Positions 20,475 through 29,716 of a stretch of DNA of 64,000 nt are shown here, one piece after another. Both the position numbers and the translations under genes were made by a program. The notes under the pieces were generated by a model. It was not told where the DNA came from. It made no database searches and saw only the letters and a list, made by a program, of their open reading frames with translations. Position 1 is the stretch's first letter. Every line of letters starts with the position of its first letter. The stretch is from Serratia surfactantfaciens (lineage in GTDB: Bacteria; Pseudomonadota; Gammaproteobacteria; Enterobacterales; Enterobacteriaceae): assembly GCF_001642805.2 (NCBI RefSeq), contig NZ_CP016948.1:4092001-4156000 (forward strand). The letters are read 5' to 3'.

Positions 20475-20825
20475 GTGAGTGAATTGATGACTGAAATCAG
20501 CCCCGAGTTTGAAAGCACCATCATGGAACTGCTGGTGTTCTCCGGCAGCGCGCGCAGCAATGCGCTGACGGCGTTGCGGCAAGCGCGCGCCGGCGACTTC
20601 GCCGCCGCGGCCAAACACATGGCCGAATCCAAAGAGTGGGTGAAGAAGGCGCACCTGATCCAGACTGAGCTGATCGGTCTGGACGAAGGCTGTGGCAAGT
20701 TGGCGATCAACCTGATCACCGTGCATGCGCAGGATCATCTGATGAACGCCATGGTGATCCAGGATCTGGCCGAGGACATGATCGAGCTCTATCGCCGCCA
20801 GTCGCAGATGGAGGGCCGCCCATGA
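20475..20825 (+). CDS. PTS EIIA component, lactose/cellobiose family (ChbA-like)
   Basis: 116 residues, the same length as E. coli ChbA. A three-helix bundle with phosphorylated histidine H84 and metal-site D87 in ITVHAQDHLMNAM. It carries phosphate from HPr to an EIIB. The GTG start at 20475 has GGAG 8 bases upstream; the ATG 12 bases later is a weaker choice. No EIIB or EIIC gene accompanies it in this window, so it must serve components coded elsewhere or have another role. ATGA overlap with the next gene. Confidence 0.88.
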   Translation: MSELMTEISPEFESTIMELLVFSGSARSNALTALRQARAGDFAAAAKHMAESKEWVKKAHLIQTELIGLDEGCGKLAINLITVHAQDHLMNAMVIQDLAEDMIELYRRQSQMEGRP

Positions 20826-22129
20826 ACGCGCTCAAAATCGCCGTGATCGGCGGCGGCAGCAGCTATACCCCCGAGCTGGTCGATGGGCTGATCCAACGCA
20901 TCGAGGAACTGCCGGTCACCGAACTGGCGTTGGTGGACGTCGAACCGGGCCGGCAAAAAGTGGAAATCATCGCCGCCCTGACCCGCCGCATGCTGGCGCG
21001 CCACGGGCTGGAGCAGGTGAAGGTCAGCGTGCACTTCGCGCTGGACGAGGCGATTCGCGGCGCCGCTTTCGTGCTGACCCAGTTCCGCGTCGGGCAACTG
21101 CCGGCGCGCGCCGCCGACGAACGGCTGGGCCTGAAATACCAGCTGCTCGGTCAGGAGACCACCGGCGTCGGCGGCTTCGCCAAGGCGCTGCGCACCATCC
21201 CGGTGATGCTGGATATTGCCCGCCGGGTGGAAAAACTGGCGCCGGACGCCTGGATCATCAACTTCACCAACCCGGCCGGCATCGTCACCGAGGCGGTATC
21301 CCGCTTCACCAAGGCGAAGATCATCGGCCTGTGCAACGTACCGATCAGCATGCACCACATGATCGCCAACATGCTGCAGGCGCCCTACGCCGATGTGCAG
21401 CTGCGATTCGCCGGTCTGAACCACATGGTCTGGGTGCATCAGGTCACGCAGCAGGGACGCGACGTCACCGCCAAGGTGATCGACATGCTGTGCGACGGCG
21501 CGGCGCTGACCATGAACAACATCAAGGAAGAGCCCTGGCAGCCGGACTTCCTGCGCGCGCTCGGCGCCATCCCCTGCCCGTATCATCGCTATTTTTACCA
21601 GACCCGCGAGATGCTGGCGGAAGAGATGGCCGCCGCCGGCGAGCGCGGCACCCGCGCGGAACAGGTGATGCAGGTGGAAAAAGAGCTGTTCGAGCTGTAT
21701 GCCGATCCGCAGTTGAACACGAAACCGGAGCAGCTCAGCTTCCGCGGCGGTTCTTTCTATTCCGAAGTTGCGCTGGAGCTGATTCGTGCTATCCATAATA
21801 ATCTCGGCACGCAATTAGTGGTCAACACCGCAAACCGCGGCGCAATCCATGGCCTGCCGGACGATGCTGTGATAGAAATCAACTGTATCGTCGATGCCCA
21901 GGGCGCGCATCCGCTGACTTTCGGCCCGCTGCCGGAACCGATGCAGGCGCTGACGCAGCAGGTAAAAGCCTACGAACGCCTGACCATCGAAGCTGCGGTG
22001 CACGGCGATCGCCGCAGCGGGTTGCTGGCGCTGATCGCTAATCCGCTGGTGGGCAACGCCAATCTGGCGCAGCCGCTGCTGGACGAAGTGTTGGCGATCA
22101 ACGCGCCGTATTTGCCGCAGTTCAGGTAA
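20822..22129 (+). CDS. 6-phospho-beta-glucosidase, glycoside hydrolase family 4
   Basis: 435 residues. NAD-dependent GH4 enzyme that hydrolyses phosphorylated beta-glucosides by an oxidation/elimination route. N-terminal NAD fold (IAVIGGGSSYTPELVDG), the Q-RVGQLPAR block, INFTNPAGIVTEA, the metal cysteine in IIGLCNVPISMHHM (about residue 171) and GLNHMVW are visible. It resembles LicH/CelF-type members more than E. coli ChbF in length. Translationally coupled to the EIIA gene; it would act on the sugar phosphate that the PTS brings in. Confidence 0.9.
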   Translation: MNALKIAVIGGGSSYTPELVDGLIQRIEELPVTELALVDVEPGRQKVEIIAALTRRMLARHGLEQVKVSVHFALDEAIRGAAFVLTQFRVGQLPARAADERLGLKYQLLGQETTGVGGFAKALRTIPVMLDIARRVEKLAPDAWIINFTNPAGIVTEAVSRFTKAKIIGLCNVPISMHHMIANMLQAPYADVQLRFAGLNHMVWVHQVTQQGRDVTAKVIDMLCDGAALTMNNIKEEPWQPDFLRALGAIPCPYHRYFYQTREMLAEEMAAAGERGTRAEQVMQVEKELFELYADPQLNTKPEQLSFRGGSFYSEVALELIRAIHNNLGTQLVVNTANRGAIHGLPDDAVIEINCIVDAQGAHPLTFGPLPEPMQALTQQVKAYERLTIEAAVHGDRRSGLLALIANPLVGNANLAQPLLDEVLAINAPYLPQFR

Positions 22130-22151
22130 GCGCTTAAGCGCAGCCAGACAA

Positions 22152-22180
22152 GGGTTCGGCGCGCCGAACCCCTTTTTTTT
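22152..22180 (+). terminator. intrinsic terminator after the GH4 gene
   Basis: GGGTTCGGCG/CGCCGAACCC perfect stem followed by eight T, 22 bases after the stop. It separates the EIIA-GH4 unit from the lacI-type gene, although some read-through is likely because no separate promoter for that gene is obvious. Confidence 0.88.
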
Positions 22181-22202
22181 AGCCGTAATCAGGAGTTGGA
22201 CG

Positions 22203-23183
22203 ATGGTGACACTGGAAGATGTCGCGGCGTTGGCGGGCGTATCGCGCGCCACCGTATCGCGCGTGGTGAACGGCGACAGCAACGTCAAGGCGCCGACCCG
22301 CGAGAAGGTTGAACGCGCCGTCACCCAGCTCGGTTACACCCCCAATCCGGCGGCCCGCGCGCTCGCCTCCAGTCACAGCAATACCCTCGGGCTGGTCACC
22401 ACCTCGTATCGCGGCGGTTTCTTCGGCGCGCTGATGGACTTCGTACAGACCGAGGCCGAATCCCACGGCAAGCAGCTGCTGGTGACCCAGGGCCGCAACA
22501 GCGCCGAAAACGAATGGCAGGCGGTGCAGCGGTTATTTAGCCTGCGCTGCGACGGCGTGATCCTGCACGTGCGCTTCCTCAGCGACGACAGGCTGCGTCA
22601 GCTGGCGGCGGAGCAACGTCATTTCGTGTTGCTCGATCGCCTGGTGCCTGGGCTGGAGGCCCGCTGCGTCACCTTCGATCACCCGCTCGCCAGCCGCATG
22701 GCGACGCAACAGCTGCTCGATGCCGGGCACCGGCGCATCGCCTGCATCAGCGGCCCGCGCGAGCGCCCGTCGAGCCGCCTGCGGCTGCAGGGGTTTGAGG
22801 AAGCCATGCAGGCGGCGAACATCGAACCGTTGGCCTGCCTGGAAGGTGTCTACGATCTGGAAAGCGGTTATCGCTGTGCCGATCGGCTGCTGCGGCAAGA
22901 CGCGCGGCCCAGCGCCATCTACTGCTGCAACGAAGAGATGGCGATCGGCGCCCTGCTGGCGATCAACGAGCATCGTTTGCGGGTGCCGCAAGATATCTCG
23001 TTGATCTGCTACGACAGCGGCGAACGCGCGCCTTTCGTGCGCCCGGCGCTGAGCAGCGTACATTTTCCCATCAGCGAGATGGCGCAATACGCTGCGCGGC
23101 TGTTGATCGATCCCGCCACTCCGGCGCGCCGTTTTGAGCCGGCGATTATCAACCGCGATTCTATTGTGACTGCGCGCAAATAG
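22203..23183 (+). CDS. LacI-family transcriptional regulator
   Basis: 326 residues. Helix-turn-helix at the N-terminus (TLEDVAALAGVSRATVSRVVNG), hinge helix with PNPAARALAS, then a sugar-binding domain (LGLVTTSYRGGFFGALMDF; FDHPLASRMATQQLLDAGHRRIACISGP; CCNEEMAIGALLAINE; LICYDSGERAPFVRPALSSVHFP). It resembles GalR/AscG-type regulators. The likely target is the 20-base palindrome at 20392 and the likely effector a beta-glucoside or its phosphate; both are inferred. Confidence 0.9.
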   Translation: MVTLEDVAALAGVSRATVSRVVNGDSNVKAPTREKVERAVTQLGYTPNPAARALASSHSNTLGLVTTSYRGGFFGALMDFVQTEAESHGKQLLVTQGRNSAENEWQAVQRLFSLRCDGVILHVRFLSDDRLRQLAAEQRHFVLLDRLVPGLEARCVTFDHPLASRMATQQLLDAGHRRIACISGPRERPSSRLRLQGFEEAMQAANIEPLACLEGVYDLESGYRCADRLLRQDARPSAIYCCNEEMAIGALLAINEHRLRVPQDISLICYDSGERAPFVRPALSSVHFPISEMAQYAARLLIDPATPARRFEPAIINRDSIVTARK

Positions 23184-23371
23184 ATCACAACAACAGGCAT
23201 CAGCCTTTCATAAATTGCATCAAAAAATCGACAGCCATCACAAAAAATCCCGTTGTCTGTGCTAGGATCCGCCCCCTGGCGGCCTGATCGGGACTTTTCT
23301 GCTTTGCCGGGAAAAGCCAGCGGCCTTATGCCAGCGTTAAAACCTCTAACAGACATATTCAGGCCTATACA

Positions 23372-24556
23372 ATGAATGACAGTAACCGCATACGGCTTAC
23401 CTGGATCAGCTTCTTTTCATACGCGCTGACCGGTGCTTTAGTGATCGTCACAGGGATGGTGATGGGAAACATTGCAGAGTACTTTAATCTGCCGGTTTCC
23501 AGCATGAGTAACACCTTTACTTTCCTCAACGCCGGCATTTTGATTTCGATCTTCCTCAATGCCTGGCTGATGGAAATCATCCCGCTGAAGCGTCAGCTGA
23601 TCTTCGGCTTTGTCCTGATGGTGCTGGCGGTCGCAGGCCTGATGCTCGGCAAGAGCCTGACCATGTTCTCGCTGTGCATGTTTATCCTTGGCGTGGTTAG
23701 CGGTATCACCATGTCGATCGGCACCTTCCTGATCACCCACATGTATGCCGGCCGCCAGCGCGGCTCGCGCCTGCTGTTCACCGACTCCTTCTTCAGCATG
23801 GCCGGTATGATCTTCCCGATCGTCGCCGCGATGCTGCTGGCCCGCCATATCGGCTGGTACTGGGTTTATGCCTGCATCGGCCTGCTGTACGTGGCGATCT
23901 TCGTGCTGACCCTGTGCTCCGAATTCCCGGTGCTGGGCAAGAAAGGCGCCGACGCCGGTCAGCCGGTCGAGAAAGAAAAATGGGGTATCGGCGTGCTGTT
24001 CCTGTCGATCGCCGCGCTGTGCTACATCCTCGGCCAGTTGGGCTTCATTCAGTGGGTGCCTGAGTACGCCACCAAGTCCTTCAACATGGACATCGGCCAG
24101 GCCGGTAAGCTGGTGAGCGACTTCTGGACCTCTTACATGGTCGGCATGTGGGTGTTCAGCTTCATCCTGCGCTTCTTCGATCTGCAGCGCATCGTCACCG
24201 TGTTGGCCGCACTGGCTACCGGCGCGATGTACCTGTTCGTCAGCACCGACAATCCGGAGCACCTGGGCTACTACATCATGGCTCTGGGCTTCGTTTCCAG
24301 CGCCATCTACACCACGCTGATCACCCTCGGCTCGCTGCAGACCAAGGTCTCCTCACCGAAGCTGGTCAACTTTATCCTGACCTGCGGCACCATCGGTACC
24401 ATGCTGACCTTCGTGGTCACCGGCCCGATCGTCGCGAAAGGTGGCGCGCACGCGGCGCTGACCACCGCCAACGGCCTGTACCTGGCGGTGTTCGTGATGT
24501 GTCTGCTGCTGGGCTTCGTGACCAAGCACCGCAGCCACGGTCATGTGACGCACTAA
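23372..24556 (+). CDS. tsgA: MFS transporter TsgA
   Basis: 394 residues, 12 hydrophobic segments, close to E. coli TsgA. In Salmonella it was found through tellurite/selenite sensitivity and reduced expression at high oxygen; the substrate is unknown. [31 protein letters not shown] at the N-terminus and [12 protein letters not shown] at the end match family members. The 188 bases upstream hold its promoter. In E. coli tsgA lies directly before nirB; here chpSB and codA intervene. Confidence 0.93.
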   Translation: MNDSNRIRLTWISFFSYALTGALVIVTGMVMGNIAEYFNLPVSSMSNTFTFLNAGILISIFLNAWLMEIIPLKRQLIFGFVLMVLAVAGLMLGKSLTMFSLCMFILGVVSGITMSIGTFLITHMYAGRQRGSRLLFTDSFFSMAGMIFPIVAAMLLARHIGWYWVYACIGLLYVAIFVLTLCSEFPVLGKKGADAGQPVEKEKWGIGVLFLSIAALCYILGQLGFIQWVPEYATKSFNMDIGQAGKLVSDFWTSYMVGMWVFSFILRFFDLQRIVTVLAALATGAMYLFVSTDNPEHLGYYIMALGFVSSAIYTTLITLGSLQTKVSSPKLVNFILTCGTIGTMLTFVVTGPIVAKGGAHAALTTANGLYLAVFVMCLLLGFVTKHRSHGHVTH

Positions 24557-24578
24557 CGTCTTCGCATCAGATGCACCC

Positions 24579-24604
24579 AGGGCGCCCGCAAGGCGCCCTT
24601 TTTT
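24579..24604 (+). terminator. intrinsic terminator of tsgA
   Basis: AGGGCGCC-CGCAA-GGCGCCCT followed by six T, 22 bases after the tsgA stop. Confidence 0.9.
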
Positions 24605-24630
24605 ATGTACATTTTTCACACTTGATTATA

Positions 24631-24652
24631 CATTGTTTATACATGAACAATG
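24631..24652 (+). promoter_or_regulatory. inverted repeat upstream of chpS, candidate autoregulatory operator
   Basis: CATTGTT and AACAATG form perfect 7-base arms around 8 bases (TATACATG), 14 bases before the chpS start and overlapping two TTATACAT-like direct repeats. Type II antitoxins of the MazE/ChpS group repress their own operon from such sites; this use is inferred. Confidence 0.5.
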
Positions 24653-24666
24653 GAGAGGGATTGCTC

Positions 24667-24915
24667 ATGAAAGTCTCTATCAAAAAATGGGGCAACAGCG
24701 CGGGAATGCTGGTGCCCTCAGCGCTAATGAACGAGCTGGAACTACAGGTAGGTCAGGAAATGGACATGCAGGTTATCGATGGAGCGTTGGTCATTAAGCC
24801 GGTTAAGAAACGCTATTCACTGCAGCAATTGCTCGATGGCTGCGACGGTGAAGCGCCGGCCGCCGCAGACGACAGCTGGGAACACATGCCGCCGGCGGGG
24901 AAAGAAGTATGGTGA
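24667..24915 (+). CDS. chpS: antitoxin ChpS (MazE-type, AbrB fold)
   Basis: 82 residues. The AbrB/MazE swapped-hairpin DNA-binding region is clear (MKVSIKKWGNSAGMLVPSALMNELELQVGQEMDMQVIDGALVIKP), and the tail RRYSLQQLL-like segment with acidic residues matches E. coli ChpS (83 residues) closely. GGAGAGGGA precedes the ATG. Overlaps chpB by 7 bases. Confidence 0.9.
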   Translation: MKVSIKKWGNSAGMLVPSALMNELELQVGQEMDMQVIDGALVIKPVKKRYSLQQLLDGCDGEAPAAADDSWEHMPPAGKEVW

Positions 24916-25259
24916 AGCGCCCCGTTTTTCAGCGCGGAGATCTTATCCGGGTCAGCCTGAATCCCGTGGTTGGCCGTGAGCAACAAGGCGACTTTCGTCC
25001 GGCACTGGTGCTGTCTCCCCGCGAGTTCAATGCGCTGGGCATGGTATTGGTCGCCCCCATTTCCCAAGGGGCGAATTTTGCCCGTACAGCGGGTTTCACC
25101 GTCAGCCTGAGCGGCAGTGGCACCGCAACGCAGGGCGTCATCTTGATCAATCAGGTTCGCATGATGGATCTGGCCGGGCGCAGCGCGCAATTCGTCGAGC
25201 ATGCCCCCGGCGAAGTCATCGCCGATGCACTGGCGCGGCTTCAGGCGATCATCGACTAA
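24909..25259 (+). CDS. chpB: endoribonuclease toxin ChpB (MazF/PemK family)
   Basis: 116 residues, the same as E. coli Chp[36 protein letters not shown], the [11 protein letters not shown] stretch and [15 protein letters not shown] are MazF/PemK signatures. It cleaves mRNA and is neutralised by ChpS. Its 3' end overlaps the stop of the convergent codA by 4 bases. Confidence 0.92.
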   Translation: MVKRPVFQRGDLIRVSLNPVVGREQQGDFRPALVLSPREFNALGMVLVAPISQGANFARTAGFTVSLSGSGTATQGVILINQVRMMDLAGRSAQFVEHAPGEVIADALARLQAIID

Positions 25260-26539
25260 CGCCGAAAATCCACCGTCTCATCCTGCTGCAGATGCAGCGT
25301 AGTTTCCGCCGGCCGCGTCTCGGCGATCACCGCCCCCTGGCGGATCGAATAACGCACCGGCGTCTGGCGGCGCACCGCATCGAAGCCGCTTTCCGCCGGC
25401 AGGATCACCAGGTTGGCGCTGTTGCCGGCCGCCAGACCGTAGTCGCTCAGGTTAAGGGTGCGCGCACTGTGGCTGGTGATCAGCTTCAACCCGTCGTCGA
25501 TCTGGCCATAACCCATCAGCTGACACACGTGCAGCCCCATATGCAGCACCTGCAGCATGTTGGCAGTGCCGAGCGGGTACCAGGGATCGAACACGTCGTC
25601 GTGGCCAAAGCAGACGTTGATCTCCGCCTCCAGCATCTCCTTCACCCGCGTCACGCCGCGCCGTTTCGGGTAGCTGTCGAAACGCCCCTGCAGATGAATA
25701 TTCACCAGCGGGTTGGCGACGAAGTTGATGCCTGACATTTTCAGCAGGCGGAATAGCCGCGAGGCGTAAGCGCCGTTGTAAGAGTGCATCGCCGTGGTGT
25801 GGCTGGCGGTGACTTTCGCCCCCATCTCCAGCTTCAGCGCCAGCGCCGCCACGGTCTCGACGAAGCGCGATTGCTCGTCGTCGATCTCATCGCAGTGCAC
25901 GTCCACCAGCCGATCGTATTTTTGCGCCAGCGCGAACGCCTTGTGCAGCGACTCCACGCCGTACTCGCGGGTGAATTCGAAATGTGGAATGGCGCCCACC
26001 ACGTCGGCCCCCAACCGCAGCGCTTCTTCCAGCAGCGCTTCGCCGTTGGGATAAGAGAGGATCCCCTCCTGCGGGAAGGCGACGATCTGCAGCGTCACCC
26101 AGGGCGCCACCTCCCGTTTCACCTCCAGCATGGCGCGCAGCGCGGTCAGCGTGGGATCGGAGACGTCGACGTGGGTGCGCACATACTGCACGCCGTTGGC
26201 AATCTGCCACTTGAGGGTTTGCCAGGCGCGCTGCTTGACGTCTTCATGGGTCAACAGCGCTTTGCGTTCGGCCCAGCGCTCGATGCCTTCGAACAGCGTG
26301 CCGGACTGGTTCCAGGCCGGCTGGCCGGCGGTTTGCGTGGTATCCAGGTGAATATGCGGTTCGACGAACGCCGGCAGCGCCAGCCCGCCCTGCGCATCCA
26401 GCACGTCGCTGCGCCACTCCTGCCCTTCCGGCTGCGGCACCAGATGCGCAATGCGCCCCTGCTCAATCGCCAGTTGCCACAATCCTTCATGCCCGCTTAA
26501 ACGCAGGTTGTCGATAAACTTCAATGGACGTTTCGCCAC
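25256..26539 (-). CDS. codA: cytosine deaminase CodA
   Basis: 427 residues, the E. coli length. Amidohydrolase that converts cytosine to uracil and ammonia. Metal ligands: HIH in [12 protein letters not shown] (about residues 62-64), histidine in [11 protein letters not shown] (about 214) and aspartate in [10 protein letters not shown] (about 313). The start is GTG (26539). The cytosine permease gene codB, which precedes codA in E. coli, is absent here, so cytosine must arrive by another route. Confidence 0.94.
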   Translation of the reverse strand: MAKRPLKFIDNLRLSGHEGLWQLAIEQGRIAHLVPQPEGQEWRSDVLDAQGGLALPAFVEPHIHLDTTQTAGQPAWNQSGTLFEGIERWAERKALLTHEDVKQRAWQTLKWQIANGVQYVRTHVDVSDPTLTALRAMLEVKREVAPWVTLQIVAFPQEGILSYPNGEALLEEALRLGADVVGAIPHFEFTREYGVESLHKAFALAQKYDRLVDVHCDEIDDEQSRFVETVAALALKLEMGAKVTASHTTAMHSYNGAYASRLFRLLKMSGINFVANPLVNIHLQGRFDSYPKRRGVTRVKEMLEAEINVCFGHDDVFDPWYPLGTANMLQVLHMGLHVCQLMGYGQIDDGLKLITSHSARTLNLSDYGLAAGNSANLVILPAESGFDAVRRQTPVRYSIRQGAVIAETRPAETTLHLQQDETVDFRR

Positions 26540-26630
26540 CCTTCACCTCTGCCGTTGCGCTGGTTTTCTTCATCATACTGGCAGCGGATCGCGCTGACAA
26601 AGTCGCCGTTTCGCTCCTACCTCCTGCGGC

Positions 26631-26646
26631 TACCCCCTGCGGGGTA
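26631..26646. promoter_or_regulatory. palindrome in the codA-nirB intergenic region, possible second NarL/NarP site
   Basis: TACCCCC-TG-CGGGGTA fits the 7-2-7 inverted-heptamer arrangement used by NarL/NarP. It lies about 165 bases upstream of the predicted nirB start site and about 95 bases upstream of codA. It could also be an unrelated GC palindrome. Confidence 0.35.
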
Positions 26647-26726
26647 ATTGGCATGCAAACTGACTCGCTTCAGCTAAAGGTGAATAAAATCCGCAACTTA
26701 TCAAAAATCGTGAAAAATCATCTATA

Positions 26727-26742
26727 TACCACGTTAGAGGTA
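26727..26742 (+). promoter_or_regulatory. NarL/NarP 7-2-7 site upstream of nirB
   Basis: TACCACG-TT-AGAGGTA, inverted heptamers with a 2-base spacer. Its centre (26734.5) is 69.5 bases upstream of the start site predicted from the FNR box, the distance known for the E. coli nirB NarL/NarP site. Confidence 0.75.
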
Positions 26743-26755
26743 TATAAGAGTGTGA

Positions 26756-26796
26756 TTGATTTGCATCAATAAATTGCCCATCGGGAGAGATAAGGT
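26756..26796 (+). promoter_or_regulatory. FNR box and promoter of nirBDC-cysG
   Basis: TTGAT-TTGC-ATCAA at 26756-26769 is a perfect FNR consensus and differs by one spacer base from the E. coli nirB site. TAAGGT at 26791-26796 is a plausible -10; a start near 26804 puts the FNR centre at -41.5, a class II position. It predicts anaerobic activation with nitrite/nitrate enhancement. Confidence 0.85.
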
Positions 26797-26827
26797 AAGC
26801 CTAGGAAACCAGAATTTTGAGGCAATA

Positions 26828-29377
26828 ATGAGCAGAGTCAAACTTGCCGTCGTCGGCAATGGCATGGTCGGCCACCGGTTCATCGAAGATCTGTTGGATA
26901 AAGCAGACAAAGACCAGTTCGAAATCACCGTATTTTGCGAAGAGCCGCGCATCGCTTACGATCGCGTGCATCTCTCTTCCTACTTCTCGCACCACACCGC
27001 CGAAGAGCTGTCGCTGGTGCGCGAAGGCTTTTACGAAAAACACGGCGTGAAGGTGCTGATCGGCGAGCGCGCCATCACCATCAATCGCGACGAGAAGGTC
27101 ATCCACTCCAACACCGGCCGCACCGTCTATTACGACAAGCTGATCATGGCCACCGGCTCTTACCCGTGGATCCCGCCGATTAAAGGCTCGGATAGCCAGG
27201 ACTGCTTCGTTTACCGCACCATCGAAGACCTGAATGCCATCGAAGCCTGCGCGCGCCGCAGCAAACGCGGCGCGGTGGTCGGCGGCGGGCTGCTGGGGCT
27301 GGAGGCCGCCGGCGCGCTGAAAAGCCTGGGGGTGGAAACGCACGTGATCGAGTTCGCTCCGGTGCTGATGGCCGAACAGCTCGACCCGATGGGCGGCGAC
27401 CAGCTGCGCCGCAAGATCGAACGCATGGGCGTCAAGGTGCACACCGGCAAGAATACCCAGGAGATCGTCAACGGCGGCGGCACGGCGCGTAAAACCCTGC
27501 ATTTCGCCGACGGCAGCCTGCTGGAAGTGGATTTCATCGTGTTCTCCACCGGCATCCGCGCCCAGGACAAGCTGGCGCGCCAGTGCGGGCTGGAGATCGG
27601 CCGCCGCGGCGGCATCGCCATCAACGACAGCTGCCAGACGTCGGATCCGAACGTCTACGCCATCGGTGAGTGCGCCGCCTGGCGCGATCGCACCTTCGGC
27701 CTGGTGGCGCCGGGTTACAAAATGGCGCAAGTGGCCGCCGATCACCTGCTGGGCCGCGAAAACAGCTTCCAGGGCGCCGACATGAGCGCCAAGCTGAAGC
27801 TGCTGGGCGTGGACGTCGGCGGCATCGGCGATGCCCATGGCCGCACCGAAGGCGCCCGCAGCTACGTCTATCTGGATGAAAACAAAGAAGTCTACAAACG
27901 CCTCATCGTCAGCGCCGACAGCAAAACCCTGCTCGGCGCGGTGCTGGTGGGCGACACCAGCGACTACGGCAACCTGCTGCAGCTAGCGCTGAACGGCATC
28001 GAACTGCCGGAGAACCCGGACGGCCTGATCCTGCCGGCTCATGCGGGCAGCAAACCGGCCATCGGCGTGGATTCGCTGCCGGAAAGCGCGCAGATCTGCT
28101 CCTGCTTCGACGTCAGCAAAGGCGACATCATTCAGGCGGTCAACAAAGGTTGCCACACCGTGGCGGCGCTGAAAGCCGAAACCAAGGCCGGCACCGGCTG
28201 CGGCGGCTGCATCCCGCTGCTCACCCAGGTGCTGAACGCCGAGCTGAGCAAGCAAGGCATCGAGGTCAACCACCACCTGTGCGAACACTTCGCCTATTCA
28301 CGCCAGGAGCTGTTCCACCTGATCCGCGTCGAAGGCATCAAATCGTTCGAGGCGTTGCTGGCCAAATACGGCAAAGGCTACGGCTGCGAAGTCTGTAAGC
28401 CGACCGTCGGCTCGCTGTTAGCCTCGTGCTGGAACGAATACGTTCTCAAGCCGCAGCATACGCCGCTGCAGGATACCAACGACAACTTCCTCGGCAATAT
28501 CCAGAAAGACGGCACCTATTCGGTAATCCCGCGCTCCGCCGGCGGCGAAATCACCCCGGACGGCCTGCTGGCCATCGGCCAAATCGCCAAGGAGTACAAC
28601 CTCTACACCAAAATGACCGGCTCGCAGCGCATCGGCATGTTCGGCGCGCAGAAAGACGACCTGCCTGCCATCTGGAGCAAGCTGCTCGCCGCCGGCTTTG
28701 AAACCGGCCACGCATACGCCAAGGCGCTGCGCATGGCGAAAACCTGCGTCGGCAGCACCTGGTGCCGCTACGGCGTCGGCGACAGCGTCGGCTTCGGCGT
28801 CACGCTGGAGCACCGTTACAAAGGCATCCGCACCCCGCATAAAATGAAGTTCGGCGTCTCGGGCTGCACCCGTGAATGCGCCGAAGCGCAGGGCAAGGAC
28901 GTCGGCATCATCGCCACCGAGAACGGCTGGAACCTGTATGTCTGCGGCAACGGTGGCATGAAACCGCGCCACGCCGACCTGCTGGCTGCCGACCTCGATC
29001 GCGAGACCCTGGTGCGTTACCTCGACCGCTTCATGATGTTCTATATCCGCACCGCCGATAAGCTGCAGCGCACCTCGGTGTGGCTGGAAAGCCTGGAAGG
29101 CGGCATCGATTACCTGCGCAAGGTGATCGTCGACGACAAGCTCGGCATCAACGATCAATTGGAAGCGGAGATCGCCCGCCTGCGCGACGCAGTGATCTGC
29201 GAGTGGAAAGAGACCGTCGAGCATCCGGAAACGCAGCTACGCTTCGCCCACTTCATCAACAGCCCGCTGCGCGATCCGAACGTGCAGGTGGTGGCCGAAC
29301 GCGACCAGCACCGCCCGGCGCGCCCGGACGAGCGTATTCCCGTCACCCTGATCGATACCGAGGAGAGCCACGCATGA
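26828..29377 (+). CDS. nirB: NADH-nitrite reductase large subunit NirB
   Basis: 849 residues, cytoplasmic. N-terminal FAD/NAD(P) oxidoreductase half (VVGNGMVGHRF; VVGGGLLGLEAAGAL), a [2Fe-2S] region (CSCFDVSKGDI...GTGCGGCIP, about residues 420-460) and a C-terminal sulfite/nitrite reductase half with the four cysteines of the [4Fe-4S]-siroheme site (TCVGSTWC and SGCTRECAE, about 640-690). It reduces nitrite to ammonia with NADH. Start MSRVKLAVVG is chosen; the in-frame ATG at 26756 lies inside the FNR box. Confidence 0.97.
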   Translation: MSRVKLAVVGNGMVGHRFIEDLLDKADKDQFEITVFCEEPRIAYDRVHLSSYFSHHTAEELSLVREGFYEKHGVKVLIGERAITINRDEKVIHSNTGRTVYYDKLIMATGSYPWIPPIKGSDSQDCFVYRTIEDLNAIEACARRSKRGAVVGGGLLGLEAAGALKSLGVETHVIEFAPVLMAEQLDPMGGDQLRRKIERMGVKVHTGKNTQEIVNGGGTARKTLHFADGSLLEVDFIVFSTGIRAQDKLARQCGLEIGRRGGIAINDSCQTSDPNVYAIGECAAWRDRTFGLVAPGYKMAQVAADHLLGRENSFQGADMSAKLKLLGVDVGGIGDAHGRTEGARSYVYLDENKEVYKRLIVSADSKTLLGAVLVGDTSDYGNLLQLALNGIELPENPDGLILPAHAGSKPAIGVDSLPESAQICSCFDVSKGDIIQAVNKGCHTVAALKAETKAGTGCGGCIPLLTQVLNAELSKQGIEVNHHLCEHFAYSRQELFHLIRVEGIKSFEALLAKYGKGYGCEVCKPTVGSLLASCWNEYVLKPQHTPLQDTNDNFLGNIQKDGTYSVIPRSAGGEITPDGLLAIGQIAKEYNLYTKMTGSQRIGMFGAQKDDLPAIWSKLLAAGFETGHAYAKALRMAKTCVGSTWCRYGVGDSVGFGVTLEHRYKGIRTPHKMKFGVSGCTRECAEAQGKDVGIIATENGWNLYVCGNGGMKPRHADLLAADLDRETLVRYLDRFMMFYIRTADKLQRTSVWLESLEGGIDYLRKVIVDDKLGINDQLEAEIARLRDAVICEWKETVEHPETQLRFAHFINSPLRDPNVQVVAERDQHRPARPDERIPVTLIDTEESHA

Positions 29378-29700
29378 GCCAGTGGATTACCGTTTGTCCC
29401 GTCGCCGACATCCTGCCAGGCACCGGCGTGTGCGCCCTGATCGGCGATCGGCAGGTGGCGGTGTTCCGCCCCTATGCCGACGAACAGGTGTTCGCCATCA
29501 GCAATATCGACCCGTTCGCCCAGGCCAGCGTGCTGTCGCGCGGGCTGATCGCCGAACATCAAGGCGAGTTGTGGGTCGCCAGCCCGCTGAAGAAGCAGCA
29601 TTTCCGCCTGTACGACGGCCACTGCCTGGAAGATGACAGCCGTTCCGTCGCCAGCTTCGCCAGCCGGGTGGTCGACGGCATCGTGCAAGTCGCGGCATAA
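29374..29700 (+). CDS. nirD: nitrite reductase small subunit NirD
   Basis: 108 residues, the E. coli length. Rieske-like fold without the iron-sulfur ligands, as usual for NirD (WITVCPVADILPGTGVCALIGDRQVAVFR; GELWVASPLKKQHFRLYDGHCLED). Needed for NirB activity. ATGA overlap with nirB. Confidence 0.95.
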   Translation: MSQWITVCPVADILPGTGVCALIGDRQVAVFRPYADEQVFAISNIDPFAQASVLSRGLIAEHQGELWVASPLKKQHFRLYDGHCLEDDSRSVASFASRVVDGIVQVAA

Positions 29701-29716
29701 CCTTTCGGGAGGCCAC

